From Streptomyces sp. FIT100 (GTDB taxonomy: Bacteria > Actinomycetota > Actinomycetes > Streptomycetales > Streptomycetaceae), in the NCBI RefSeq assembly GCF_024584805.1, contig NZ_CP075715.1, positions 7,721,526-7,785,525 on the forward strand: a DNA stretch of 64,000 nt, in the 5' to 3' direction. Made by a program: the position numbers and the translations under genes. This document shows, piece after piece, positions 1 to 9,188 of the stretch (positions are counted from its first letter, which is position 1; each line of letters begins with the position of its first letter). The notes below the pieces were generated by a model. The model was not told where the DNA came from. It did not search any database and saw only the letters and a list, made by a program, of their open reading frames with translations.

Positions 1-26
1 CCCTTGGACGGCAAAGGCAAAGCAAA

Positions 27-50
27 GGCAAGGAGAGCTCTCTCCTTGCC
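27..50. terminator. Hairpin terminator of an upstream gene
   Basis: An 11-bp perfect inverted repeat (arms 27-37 and 40-50) forms a stem of about 10 bp with a four-base loop. No U-tract follows, which is usual for Streptomyces terminators. It lies between the window edge and the rifamycin-associated element and probably ends a gene to the left of the window. The assignment rests on the symmetry only. Confidence 0.5.
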
Positions 51-73
51 ACTCTCAACGTATAGCGCGCTGG

Positions 74-92
74 GGGGCTTGCCACAAGACCC
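74..92 (+). promoter_or_regulatory. Rifamycin-associated element (RAE)
   Basis: The 19-bp sequence GGGGCTTGCCACAAGACCC is an imperfect inverted repeat that matches my memory of the RAE consensus (GGGGCTTGC..CAAG.CCC). RAEs sit upstream of rifamycin-inducible inactivation genes in actinomycetes. It lies about 245 bp upstream of the rph start, as expected for a cis-element controlling that gene. The pattern match is direct; inducibility is inferred. Confidence 0.8.
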
Positions 93-337
93 GGGGCACG
101 GCGCAGAATCGTCGGCCGATGCCACAACCTGCGGAAATGGGGGCACGGGGTGCCTGTGTTGTTGTCGACGTACGAGGGACGCGGTGACGTCGGACCAGCG
201 GTGGGGAGCGGCACTGCAGTTGCCGTTGCACTGGCGGGTGCTCAGCGCGCAGGCGCGGGTTCGACGGACCGGGAGGCGGCCGTGATTCGATCGGGCACCA
301 CGGCACAACGGAGCACGACTGCCTCGGAGGCATCGCG

Positions 338-2962
338 ATGATCGAGCAGTACGTGTGGGACCTCGATGAGGTTCTCGATGAGGTTGACGAGACACAGATC
401 GCGGTCGTCGGCGGCAAGGGCGCGCACCTGGGACGGCTGTCACGGATCGAAGGCATCCGCGTGCCGGCCGGCTTCTGCGTGACGACGGACGCCTTCCGGC
501 GGATCATGGCCGAAGCGCCGTCGATCGACGATCGGCTCGATCAGCTGTCGCGCCTCGACCCGGACGACGACCGGGAGGCGATCCGCACGCTCAGCGCGCA
601 GATTCGTCGGACCATCGAAGGGATTGCCGTCCCGGACGATCTCGCGGCGGCGATCACCCGCGCGCTTGCCCGGCTCGGCGAGCAGGCCGCCTGCGCCGTC
701 CGGTCCAGCGCGACGGCGGAGGACCTGCCGACGGCCTCCTTCGCCGGCCAGCAGGACACGTACCTGAACATCGTGGGGCCGGCGGCGGTCCTCCAGCACA
801 TCAGCCGGTGCTGGGCCTCGCTGTTCACCGAGCGGGCCGTGATCTACCGCCGGCGGAACGGCATCGACCACGGTGCGGTCCACATGGCTGTGGTCGTGCA
901 GCAGATGGTCTTCCCGCACGCGGCCGGCATCCTGTTCACGGCCGACCCCGTCACGGGCAACCGGAAGGTCGCCACCGTGGACGCCGGCTTCGGCCTCGGC
1001 GAGGCCCTGGTCTCCGGCCTGGTCAACCCGGACGTCTTCAAGGTGCGGGACGGCGAAGTCGTCGCCAAGGCGATCGCCGCCAAACAACGTGCCGTTCACG
1101 CCCTGCCTGCCGGCGGTGTGCAGGACGTGGCGATCGACGCACAGCGGCAGGAGCAGCCCGCGCTGACGGATGCGCAGGTCGTGCGGCTCGTGCAGCTCGG
1201 GCGGCGGATCGAAGCGCACTTCGGCCGCCCGCAGGACATCGAATGGTGCCTTGACGACGACGGCTTCCACATCGTTCAGAGCCGGCCGATCACGACGCTG
1301 TTCCCCATCCCCGAGACCGGCGACCAGGAGAATCACGTCTACGTCTCCGTCGGCCACGGGCAGATGATGACCGACCCGATGAAGCCCCTGGGGCTCTCCG
1401 TGTGGCAGCTGACGGCCATGGTGCCGATGCACGAGGCCGGCGGGAGGCTGTTCGTCGACGTCACCCGGCGGCTGGCCTCGCCCGCGAGCCGCGCCGGCCT
1501 CCTGGACGTCATAGGGAGAGGCGACCCGCTGATCAGGGACGCTCTGGAGACCGTCCTCGACCGCGACGAATTCGTCCCGTCGCTCCCGGACGCGGGTCCC
1601 GGTGGCCCGCCGGCCGGTGGCCCGCCGGGACCCGCCTCCGCCCCGATCGCTACCGATCCGGCCATCGTCACCGAGCTGGTCGAGCGCAGCCGGATGTCCA
1701 TCGCCGCCCTGGAGCGCGACATCCGGACGAAGACCGGACCGGCGCTGTTCGACTTCCTGCTGGAGGCGTTCGAGGAGCACAAGCGAGTCCTCGGCGATCC
1801 GCTGAACCTTCAGGCGATCACGGCGGCGATGGAGGCCACGTGGTGGCTCAACGACAAGCTGCAGGAGTGGCTGGGCGAGAAGAACGCGGCCGACACGCTC
1901 ACATTGTCCGCCCCCGGCAACATCACGTCGGAGATGGGACTGGCACTGCTCGACGTCGCGGACGTGATCCGCCCGCATCCGGAGGTCTTGGCGTTCCTGC
2001 AGCGCGTCGAGGACGAGGACTTCCTGGACGAACTGGCGAAGCTCGCGGGCGGGACCGAAGCGCGCGACGCCATCGATGCCTACCTCGACCGGTACGGCAT
2101 GCGCTGCGTCGGCGAGATCGACATCACGAGGCCACGCTGGCGCGAGCGCCCCTCCACGCTCGTGCCCGTACTCCTCGACAACGTCAGGAACTTCGAGCCG
2201 GGAGCCGCCGAACGGCGCTTCGAGCAAGGACGGCGGAAGGCGCAGAAGAAGGAACAGGACGTGCTGTCTCGCTTGCGGGCCCTGCCGGACGGGGACCGGA
2301 AAGCCGACGAGGCCAAGCGGATGATCGACCGGGTCCGGGCCTTCATCGGGTACCGGGAGTACCCGAAGTACGGCATCGTCAGCCGCTCCTTCGTCTACAA
2401 GCAGGCCCTCCTGGAAGAGGCCGGGCGCCTCGTGCAGGCCGACGTGCTCCCTGAGAAGGAGGACATCTTCTACCTCACGTTCCAGGAACTCCACGACGTC
2501 GTGCGTACGAACCAGGTGGACGGCCGGCTCATCCAGCGGCGCAAGGACGCGTTCCGGTCGTACCACGCGCTCACACCGCCCCGCGTGCTCACATCGGATG
2601 GTGAGGCCGTCACCGGGGCCTACCGGCGCGACGACGTGCCGGCCGGCGCCCTGATCGGCCTCCCGGTCTCCGCCGGGACCGTCGAAGGGAGGGCCCGCGT
2701 CGTCCTCGACATGTCGGAGGCCGATGTCGAAGCGGGCGACATCCTGGTCACGGCCTTCACGGACCCCAGCTGGTCGCCGCTGTTCGTCGGGATCGCGGGC
2801 CTGGTGACGGAGGTGGGCGGTCTGATGACCCATGGCGCGGTGATCGCCCGGGAGTACGGCCTGCCGGCCGTCGTGGGCGTGGAGCGGGCCACCCGGCTGA
2901 TCCTGGACGGGCAGCGGATCCGCGTACACGGAACCGACGGGTACGTCGAGGTCCTGCCGTGA
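338..2962 (+). CDS. rph: Rifamycin phosphotransferase
   Basis: This 874-aa protein has the layout of Rph. An N-terminal ATP-grasp domain of the PEP-synthase type (about residues 15-320) is followed by a rifamycin-binding helical middle domain (about 330-760) and a C-terminal swivelling His domain. The phospho-carrier motif THGAVIAREYGLPAVVG is present, with the catalytic histidine near residue 832. The enzyme uses ATP to phosphorylate rifamycins and inactivates them in the cytoplasm. The ATG is preceded by GGAGG at 326-330. The RAE upstream and the length (family about 865 aa) favour Rph over a general PEP synthase, which would also need a longer C-terminal PEP-binding barrel. A short Pro/Gly linker near residues 420-435 is the only oddity. 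Confidence 0.9.
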   Translation: MIEQYVWDLDEVLDEVDETQIAVVGGKGAHLGRLSRIEGIRVPAGFCVTTDAFRRIMAEAPSIDDRLDQLSRLDPDDDREAIRTLSAQIRRTIEGIAVPDDLAAAITRALARLGEQAACAVRSSATAEDLPTASFAGQQDTYLNIVGPAAVLQHISRCWASLFTERAVIYRRRNGIDHGAVHMAVVVQQMVFPHAAGILFTADPVTGNRKVATVDAGFGLGEALVSGLVNPDVFKVRDGEVVAKAIAAKQRAVHALPAGGVQDVAIDAQRQEQPALTDAQVVRLVQLGRRIEAHFGRPQDIEWCLDDDGFHIVQSRPITTLFPIPETGDQENHVYVSVGHGQMMTDPMKPLGLSVWQLTAMVPMHEAGGRLFVDVTRRLASPASRAGLLDVIGRGDPLIRDALETVLDRDEFVPSLPDAGPGGPPAGGPPGPASAPIATDPAIVTELVERSRMSIAALERDIRTKTGPALFDFLLEAFEEHKRVLGDPLNLQAITAAMEATWWLNDKLQEWLGEKNAADTLTLSAPGNITSEMGLALLDVADVIRPHPEVLAFLQRVEDEDFLDELAKLAGGTEARDAIDAYLDRYGMRCVGEIDITRPRWRERPSTLVPVLLDNVRNFEPGAAERRFEQGRRKAQKKEQDVLSRLRALPDGDRKADEAKRMIDRVRAFIGYREYPKYGIVSRSFVYKQALLEEAGRLVQADVLPEKEDIFYLTFQELHDVVRTNQVDGRLIQRRKDAFRSYHALTPPRVLTSDGEAVTGAYRRDDVPAGALIGLPVSAGTVEGRARVVLDMSEADVEAGDILVTAFTDPSWSPLFVGIAGLVTEVGGLMTHGAVIAREYGLPAVVGVERATRLILDGQRIRVHGTDGYVEVLP

Positions 2963-2974
2963 CCGACCGCACCG

Positions 2975-3005
2975 GGAAGCCGCATCCGAAGCTTGCGGAG
3001 CTTCC
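2975..3005. terminator. Possible bidirectional terminator
   Basis: Arms at 2975-2984 and 2994-3005 pair over ten positions with a two-base bulge. The hairpin lies just after the rph stop and 47 bp from the end of the convergent methyltransferase gene, so it could end both transcripts. There is no U-tract. Confidence 0.4.
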
Positions 3006-3051
3006 GACGGGACAGTGCCGAGCACCCGCCCCGAAGGCCAGGGGGCACGCC

Positions 3052-3699
3052 CTACTGGCGACGGGCCATCAAGTGGGCGTCGAGGAAGCCCCGTTCGGAG
3101 GCCGGGTCGTGGAGCAGCCGAGCGAACGTGAGGAGCCCGGCCCCGGCCAGCAACTCGGCGAACCGGTCCGCCGGCCAGCTGTAGGCGGGCGTCACCTTGT
3201 GGTCGAAGCGGACCGGCTCCGGTCCTTCCGTCCCGAAGAACGAGACCAGAAGCAGGCCCCCTGGTGCCAGGACACGCACCTGCTCGGCGAGCAGCGCGGG
3301 CAGTTCCCCAGGCGGGGTATGGATCATCGAGTAGCGGGCCAGCACACCGCCGAGCGCGCCGTCCTCGACCGGCAGAGCCTCCATCCGCGCCTCGTCGAAC
3401 CGCAGCGCCGGATGGGCCCGCCGGGCATGGTCGACCATGCCCGGGGAGAGGTCGAGCCCGAAGGCGTCCAGCCCCAGGTCGTGCAGCATGGCCGTGACAT
3501 GTCCGGGGCCGCACCCCACGTCGGCCGTCCGCAGGTTCCCCGTCGCGCGCACCAGCGCGGCGAAGGTGCCGACCATGGCCCGCCCGAACGGCTGCGTGTC
3601 CAGCCGATCGGCGAACATCGACGCGTACTGCTCGACGGCCCCGTCGTAGGCCGTCCTGGTCTCGTCCTGGTGCTCCGCCACGGGACAGGAAGCTAACAC
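3052..3699 (-). CDS. Class I SAM-dependent methyltransferase
   Basis: A 215-aa Rossmann-fold methyltransferase. Motif I (ADVGCGPGHV) lies near residues 59-68, an acidic strand-2 end follows (FGLDLSPGMV), and a post-I region contains VEDGALGGVLARYS. The fold matches the UbiE/Methyltransf_11 group of small-molecule methyltransferases. The substrate cannot be told from sequence. It converges with rph, with only about 90 bp between stops, so any functional link to rifamycin resistance is by position only. The first methionine gives a normal family N terminus. Confidence 0.8.
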   Translation of the reverse strand: MLASCPVAEHQDETRTAYDGAVEQYASMFADRLDTQPFGRAMVGTFAALVRATGNLRTADVGCGPGHVTAMLHDLGLDAFGLDLSPGMVDHARRAHPALRFDEARMEALPVEDGALGGVLARYSMIHTPPGELPALLAEQVRVLAPGGLLLVSFFGTEGPEPVRFDHKVTPAYSWPADRFAELLAGAGLLTFARLLHDPASERGFLDAHLMARRQ

Positions 3700-4046
3700 C
3701 CGTACACGTGCGAGGCTTCTCCGGCCCCTTGCCGACCCCCACCCAGCCGGAGGAAGTTTAGGCCCCCGATGCGGCGGGGTCGATCACCGTGGCCAAAGGA
3801 CGTCCCGCTGCCGGGCAGCTCACCGATAGCCACATACCGCAGTGCTGCGGTTGGCGCCGCCCTGTTCCTCGTGTCGGGGACAATCAAGCGGAGGACCGCG
3901 GTCACCACCATGACACACCCGGGCAACGCGTGCTCCGGGCGCTATCGCATATTCGACTGAATTGGATGACGTATCCTTTCCGTCAAGGAAATTGAATGGC
4001 CATTTGATTTGTCGTACCAATTGATGGTGGGCGGTGGGGTCGGGCT
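3700..4046. promoter_or_regulatory. Divergent promoter region, AT-rich near the regulator
   Basis: About 350 bp separate the divergently read methyltransferase and DeoR/LacI-type regulator. The stretch 3945-4030 is clearly more AT-rich than its surroundings and holds the perfect palindrome AATGGCCATT at 3995-4004, about 45 bp before the GTG start. A site of this kind is a reasonable autoregulatory operator for the downstream regulator, but this is inference. No reading frame here looks coding. Confidence 0.35.
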
Positions 4047-5222
4047 GTGCGGGAGACAGTTGAAGGGCGACGAGAGCGGATTCTTCGTATCGTGCACGAC
4101 CGAGGAATGGTACGGGTGGCCGAGTTGGCCACCGAGCTCGGCGTCTCCACGGTGACCGCCCGGCGGGACGTGGCCGCCTTGAATCAACTGGGTGAGGTTC
4201 GCTGGCTGCACGGTTCTGTTTCCTGGCCAACTGAGCTTCCCAGCACACAGGACACACGGTCGGCTCGGCGGAGTCGGCAAGTCGGATCTCGTCGGGAGTG
4301 CGTGCTGGGCATGGTGGTGCCCACTGTGGAACACCACTTCCGGCCCATTGTTCTGGGAGCCCAGACGGCCGCCACCGCAGCCGGGGTCCGCCTGATCGTC
4401 GCCGTCTCCGAATACTTCTACAGTCGTGAAGTCGTGCAGGCGCAGGCGATGGTGGAAGCTGGCGTTAAGGGGCTGTTGCTGTCGCCGAGTTGGGATATTA
4501 ACGGGCCCATTGAGAAAGAGATGGAGCAGATCCTGGCACTGGACGTGCCCGCCGTGCTGGTCGAGCGCAGGCTGCCCGCAGGCGTCGACGAGGCGAGGAT
4601 GGACCACGTCAGTATCGCTCACACGGAGGGAGCCGCGTTGGCTGTACGGCACCTGGCGCGGCTAGGACACCAGCGGATCGCATTCCTGTCCAGGAACACC
4701 CACACTCTTCCCTACATCCGATCCGGTTACCGGGCAGCCACCAGCGCACTGGGCATCGCCGACGACGACCTGTCCCCCCGGGAGCGTCATCTCTTCGGAG
4801 ACTTCGAAACCTTCGATCAAGAAGCTGACAGATTGCTCGAACTGAGAAAATCCAAGGGTGTGCAAGCAGCGCTCGTGCACACGGACATGGACGCCGTCAG
4901 ACTGCTTCAGCGGCTCTTTCTGCAAGGCGTTCGCGTACCGGATGACTTCGCCATCGTGTGCTACGGCGATGACTACGCACGCACCACCGACGTGCCACTC
5001 ACTGCCGTCGCTTCACCCCGAAGAGCGCTCGGCGAGGCCGCTGTGCAACTCCTCCTGCGCCGAGTGGGACATCCCCACGCACGACGTTGGGGATTGGAAC
5101 TCATGCCCGATCTCCAGCTACGAGGATCCTGCGGAGGCCGAACCCCAGGGAAGGATGCTCACCACCACGGCTTCATCGGCGATGACTGCCCGCTCGCAAC
5201 CCAGCACCTCACCAACACCTGA
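4047..5222 (+). CDS. DeoR-type HTH / LacI-type ligand-binding regulator
   Basis: A 391-aa protein. Residues about 5-60 are a DeoR-type winged helix-turn-helix (LATELGVSTVTARRDVAAL, with the family's VTxRRD recognition pattern). Residues about 90-365 are a periplasmic-binding-protein-like domain of the LacI/PurR kind, recognisable from VVPTVEHHFRPIVLGA near its start and from the HLARLGHQRIAFLS region in its middle. This arrangement occurs in actinobacterial sugar-responsive repressors. GTG at 4047 is the start that keeps the complete HTH; no strong ribosome binding site is visible. No sugar transport or catabolic operon adjoins it here, so its target is unknown and it may regulate itself through the palindrome upstream. 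Confidence 0.8.
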   Translation: MRETVEGRRERILRIVHDRGMVRVAELATELGVSTVTARRDVAALNQLGEVRWLHGSVSWPTELPSTQDTRSARRSRQVGSRRECVLGMVVPTVEHHFRPIVLGAQTAATAAGVRLIVAVSEYFYSREVVQAQAMVEAGVKGLLLSPSWDINGPIEKEMEQILALDVPAVLVERRLPAGVDEARMDHVSIAHTEGAALAVRHLARLGHQRIAFLSRNTHTLPYIRSGYRAATSALGIADDDLSPRERHLFGDFETFDQEADRLLELRKSKGVQAALVHTDMDAVRLLQRLFLQGVRVPDDFAIVCYGDDYARTTDVPLTAVASPRRALGEAAVQLLLRRVGHPHARRWGLELMPDLQLRGSCGGRTPGKDAHHHGFIGDDCPLATQHLTNT

Positions 5223-5519
5223 CGGCGAAGACAGGTTCACTCCGGAACCCGACTGGCGCTCCGGGGACATCTTCGAGCGCATGCATCAGCCGACCCGAGC
5301 ACTGCCGCATGATACCCGGCAGATTGCGGCCCACCCGGACCCGAACGGAGTTGGCGGTTCAGTCACCCGTGTCATGGTCACCCATCTGCTGAGACACACA
5401 GAACCGTCCCGCTTTCCGGCCCGGAGTCATGACCGGGCAGCTCCCGACCACCGTCGACGGGCGCAACGCTCGGATGGCGATCCCCTCGAACGGCAACCTC
5501 TTCGAGCGGTGCTTCGCGT

Positions 5520-5733
5520 CGAGGGTCTGTTCTCTGTTCGCTCACGCCCAGCTGCTTGCGCGCGCGTGCGGAAAGTCGTGATCTCCAATGTGGAGGAAAG
5601 AGGTCAATTGACACGCTTCGATCACCGTGTCACGCTACATGCCGAAGTTGGATCACTGCGGGGTTGCGGGGTTTCGAACCTGATAGGTCCAGCCCCGGGA
5701 CGTCGTCCCAGCAGCAAGCCGCCATCGCCTGAT
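5520..5733. repeat. Long direct repeat, copy A
   Basis: A stretch of about 214 bp recurs at 5881-6097 with roughly 90 percent identity by eye. Differences are mostly single bases plus a few short indels. Shared landmarks include TCAATTGACACGCTTCGATC and GGGTTTCGAACCTGATAGG. It contains no recognisable gene. It may be a relic of an insertion or of a repeated regulatory segment. Confidence 0.85.
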
Positions 5734-5880
5734 TGGCTCGCCCAGGGTCGTCCTGTCTCGGCTTGGTGTTCCTCAAGCATCTCCAGCCGGACTGCTGTCG
5801 GCGCAGCGAGTCCGTTCAACCCGGGTCTCCTCTACGGCAAGTGGCGGGGTTTCCATCTCGGGCGGCGCTTTCTCGGCTGT

Positions 5881-6097
5881 CGAGGGTCCGGGCTGCTCTC
5901 TGTTCGCTCGCGCCCAGCTGCTTGCGCGCGCGTGGAGAGTCGTGATCTCCGATGTGGAGGAAAGGGGTCAATTGACACGCTTCGATCGCCGTGTCACGCT
6001 ACATGTCGAAGTTGGATCACTGCGGGGTTGCGGGGTTTCGAACCTGATAGGTCCAGCCCCCGGGGCGTCGTCCCAGCAGTAAGCCACCATCGCCTGA
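5881..6097. repeat. Long direct repeat, copy B
   Basis: Second copy of the 5520-5733 repeat, in the same orientation and 147 bp downstream of it. The homology starts at CGAGGGTC and ends at CGCCTGAT in both copies. The unrelated spacer suggests duplication with a unit of about 360 bp, or two independent insertions. Confidence 0.85.
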
Positions 6098-6691
6098 TCT
6101 TGAATCTGTTCATATCCACGCGGTGAGCCTCCGCAGGCCGGCAGGCTTTGCACAACGTGTCTCGAACCCTCTGGTGTGAGGTCGGTTCTTCGGGCGCGCC
6201 TGAGGCGCGTTCGCCGATGGCCCGTGGTCGACTTCCTTGATCCACCTGTGCCTGGTCGTTTTGCCAAGCGTGTGGCCCGTCATCGCGCCAGACGGCAGAC
6301 CCGGCAGAGGTGGCTTTGTTCGTTCATGGCTGACTGATACAGGATCAGCAGTTCGTCTAGGTAACGCTGTTCACGGCAGACGTGCCCTCGCGAGCCACTG
6401 CCTCAACGGACTACCGCTCATGAGGCGTCACAGCACCACGCACCCCCGACAGCCCGCGCACATCGCGCCTTGCGCCCGCCGGTTTCAGGAATCTTCCGTA
6501 GATGGGCCCGGGCAGCCAGGGCCTGCCTGCTTGAAGCAGCCCGCTGCGGCAGTAGACCATGCCTCACCAGACCGCTGTCTCACAGATCGACGAGCCCGGA
6601 CTCCTGACGTCCGGGACGCGTCGGCCGGTCCTCTTCCGGCTCGGCATGACTCCAGTTCCGCATCATTCCGCAGTTCTCAAAAGGAGTAGAC

Positions 6692-8440
6692 ATGACCACC
6701 CCTCTGGCTCCTGGCGTGTATGTGAAGGAAGTTCCCAGCGGTGTCCGATCCATCATCGGCGCCGGGACATCAACGCCTGCGTTTCTAGGGAATACTGCCA
6801 CCATCAAGACCATCAAGACGCCCACGCTCGTCCGGAGTTGGACCGAGTTTCGCAGCAAGTTCTTTCCTACGCCGGCCGATGCCATGGGGGCGCTTGCGAA
6901 GGCCAGCGAGGCCTACCAGGCGGCGGCGAAGAAGCAAGCCGAAGTCGATGCCTTTATCAAGGATGTAGGTGACGGAAAAAAGTCCGATCCCAAAAGCCTA
7001 TCAGACTGCAACACCATGGCTAAAAAGGCGCTCGAAGTAGCAGAGAAGGCCGGCAGCTTGGCCCACAGCCTTGGATTCAGTCCAGACACTTCCCTTACGG
7101 AGGCTTCCGCCCTCGTCAAACAGGCCAGCGATGTCGGCACCACTGAGGCTAAGATAACCAAGTTCAAAGAAGACATCGTCGCCTTCTACGGAAAACTTGA
7201 CACCTCCTCCGCGAAATTCTCCGTAGGGGGGGAGGCAGTTAAGACTGCAGCTGGCAATGTCAAGAGCGTGGTCGACACGCTGGAAAAGGATGCGTCCCCG
7301 GCAAAGGCAGAACTCCAGAAGAACAGTCTCACGACAGCCGACACCGCAATGACAAGCGCGAAAGTGGATTCAGTTGTCCTAGCTCGTTTCGGTCTGGTTC
7401 CTCTGGCGGATGTCATCGACATCGTGATCGGCGCGTTCAAGGGATACGACACCAAGTGGTGTCTAGGTGAGGCGGTCCTGGGCTTCTTCGCCAACGGGGG
7501 AAGCTCCTGCTACATCGTTCCCGTAACGATCAGCCCCGGAAAGTCGGATCTCGCGGGCACGGCGGCGGACAACACAGGGCTGGCGGGACTGGAGAAGGTG
7601 CAGGATGTGAGCATGGTCGCGGTCCCCGACCTGCACCTCGCCACCGCCGATACGACAGCCACAGCCGCCACTGCGCTGAAGCCGCTGGCCGACCAGGTCG
7701 TGTCGCACTGCGCGAAGATGCGTAACCGACTCGCCATCATCCACACCGTCCCCGGCCTGAACGCGCAGGAGGCGGGCACATTTCGGGACGGCCTGGGCGT
7801 TGGGTCCCGCGCGGACCTTGCCACGCTCTACTACCCCTGGCTCGAGGTCCCCGGGATCGACGGCAAGGTGCGCACCGTGCCGCCGAGTGGGCACATCGCC
7901 GGTGTCTGGGCCGCCACCGACACCTCCCGCGGTGTGTTCAAGGCTCCTGCCAACGTCTCACTGTCCGGCGCCATCAGCCTGGCCACACCGCTCAGTGACG
8001 ACGAGCAGGCCGGTCTCAACGCCAAGGGCGTCAACTGCCTGCGCAGCTTCCCCGGCCGGCCCCTCATGGTGTGGGGGGCGCGCACCCTCGCCGACCCCTC
8101 GGACCGGGACTGGAAGTACGTCAACGTCCGCCGCCTGGTGTGCTTCCTGTCCGATTCCATCAAACAGTCCACCAGTTGGGCTGTCTTCGAGCCCAACGAC
8201 GATCACCTGTGGGCCACCTTGCGTCACTCCGTGTCCTCCTTCCTGAAGGACCAGTGGCGTCAGGGCGCTCTGCAGGGTGCCACTCCTGAGGAGGCGTTCC
8301 ACGTCGTGTGCGACGCCAGCAACAACCCCCAGGACCTCATCGACAAGGGCGAGGTGCACTGCGACATCTATGTCGCACCGGTCCGGCCGGCGGAGTTCGT
8401 CCACTTCAGCATCCAGCAGACCGCGGGCCAAGCGGCCTGA
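6692..8440 (+). CDS. eCIS contractile sheath protein (Afp2/3/4-like), with insertion
   Basis: A 582-aa phage-tail sheath subunit that should polymerise around the tube and contract to drive it out. The N terminus PGVYVKEVPSGVRSIIGAGT and the motif FFANGGSSCYIVPV are sheath hallmarks. The C-terminal half (about 330-580) is the conserved sheath core, with YVNVRRLVCFLSDSI and VEPN-like FEPNDDHLW. Residues about 59-250 replace what is normally a short link between SWTEFRSKF and the FFxNGG region. This insert is Lys/Ala/Ser-rich, predicted helical, and lower in GC. It would sit in a surface domain of the sheath. The start is supported by AAAAGGAG ten bases upstream. First gene of the eCIS cluster, followed 17 bp later by the tube gene. 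Confidence 0.92.
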   Translation: MTTPLAPGVYVKEVPSGVRSIIGAGTSTPAFLGNTATIKTIKTPTLVRSWTEFRSKFFPTPADAMGALAKASEAYQAAAKKQAEVDAFIKDVGDGKKSDPKSLSDCNTMAKKALEVAEKAGSLAHSLGFSPDTSLTEASALVKQASDVGTTEAKITKFKEDIVAFYGKLDTSSAKFSVGGEAVKTAAGNVKSVVDTLEKDASPAKAELQKNSLTTADTAMTSAKVDSVVLARFGLVPLADVIDIVIGAFKGYDTKWCLGEAVLGFFANGGSSCYIVPVTISPGKSDLAGTAADNTGLAGLEKVQDVSMVAVPDLHLATADTTATAATALKPLADQVVSHCAKMRNRLAIIHTVPGLNAQEAGTFRDGLGVGSRADLATLYYPWLEVPGIDGKVRTVPPSGHIAGVWAATDTSRGVFKAPANVSLSGAISLATPLSDDEQAGLNAKGVNCLRSFPGRPLMVWGARTLADPSDRDWKYVNVRRLVCFLSDSIKQSTSWAVFEPNDDHLWATLRHSVSSFLKDQWRQGALQGATPEEAFHVVCDASNNPQDLIDKGEVHCDIYVAPVRPAEFVHFSIQQTAGQAA

Positions 8441-8457
8441 CCCGATAAGGAGTTCCC

Positions 8458-8907
8458 ATGGCAACCGGAGACGTCTACCCCTGCAATACGTTCAGCGTTG
8501 ATTTCGGTGGAATCCAGGTCGAAACCCTGCAGAACGTGAGCACCCCCAGTATGCAGATCGACGTGGTGGAGACCCGTCAGGTCTCGGCCACCGGTGAACC
8601 GATCTTGCGTAAGCAGCCCGCTGCCCACCCCCAAGGAGGTGAGATCACCGTGACGCGCGGTATGGACAAGAGCAAGGCCTTCACTGACTGGATCAACACG
8701 GCCCTGGAGAAGAAGGACATCGCCAAAGCCCGTCAGAACGTCACGATCGTGCAGTACGACGTGGACAAGAAACCTGTCCTCCGCTACCACCTCAGCAACG
8801 CCTGGGCCTCCCAGCTCAAGTGCGCGGACCTCGACGCCAGCAGCACTAACGCCGCCACCGAACAAGTGACGATCACCTACGAGGAATGCACCATGGAACG
8901 CCCCTGA
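8458..8907 (+). CDS. eCIS inner tube protein (gp19-like)
   Basis: A 149-aa member of the T4 gp19 tail-tube family (Afp1/Afp5-like). It begins with the usual FSVDFGGIQVETLQNVS strand pair and contains GGEITVTRGMDKSKAFTDW, the conserved tube region. Such subunits stack as hexameric rings inside the sheath and carry cargo. AAGGAG precedes the ATG. It is co-directional with the sheath gene and 17 bp from it, so almost surely in the same transcript. A second, divergent tube paralogue lies at 11170-11607. Confidence 0.9.
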   Translation: MATGDVYPCNTFSVDFGGIQVETLQNVSTPSMQIDVVETRQVSATGEPILRKQPAAHPQGGEITVTRGMDKSKAFTDWINTALEKKDIAKARQNVTIVQYDVDKKPVLRYHLSNAWASQLKCADLDASSTNAATEQVTITYEECTMERP

Positions 8908-9188
8908 CCTACCGTCCCTGATGCCGTATCCGGGCCTCGCTGTATGAGCCCTCAAGCCTCGTCCCCGGGCGGCGCAGAGCTCGCGGAGGCAATGCCCGGA
9001 TACGGCTGATTCCTCGAACCGCTGATTCTTCGAACCGCCGCGCCGATAGCTGCCCTGGGCCACCTCGCCCGCCAGAGAGGAGCGGCACGCCTGCGCGGGT
9101 ACCCCAGGCCCTGTCCTGTCCCTGCACCCACCCCGACCAACGTAGACCTCCGCGCTACGCCTGAACCGATGAAAGGCCTTCGTCTGCC

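Larger units (their letters stand above)
5223..6691. other. Gene-poor stretch upstream of the eCIS cluster
   Basis: About 1.47 kb with no convincing gene. Open frames cross it but lack family resemblance, run through repeated DNA and show no consistent codon bias. It holds two direct repeats (listed separately). Close to the sheath gene there are two small hairpins: arms 6595-6601/6609-6615 and 6624-6628/6636-6640. These could be leader or terminator structures 50-100 bp upstream of the sheath start. The eCIS promoter must lie in or before this stretch; I cannot place it. Confidence 0.5.

Noticed and set aside
440..3742. Long open frame on the - strand opposite rph (about 1100 codons)
   Set aside because: It is antisense to a gene with clear Rph motifs. 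High third-position GC keeps the opposite frame open. The translation is Arg/Pro/Gly-rich and has no family resemblance.
5660..6060. tRNA-like GGTTTCGAACC stretch in both direct repeats
   Set aside because: Only a T-arm-like piece is present. No acceptor stem, anticodon arm or 3' CCA context can be folded around it.
4858..6126. Open + strand frame of over 400 codons after the DeoR/LacI-type regulator
   Set aside because: It overlaps the regulator in another frame and then runs through both ~215-bp repeats. Its codon use and composition are not those of a protein gene.
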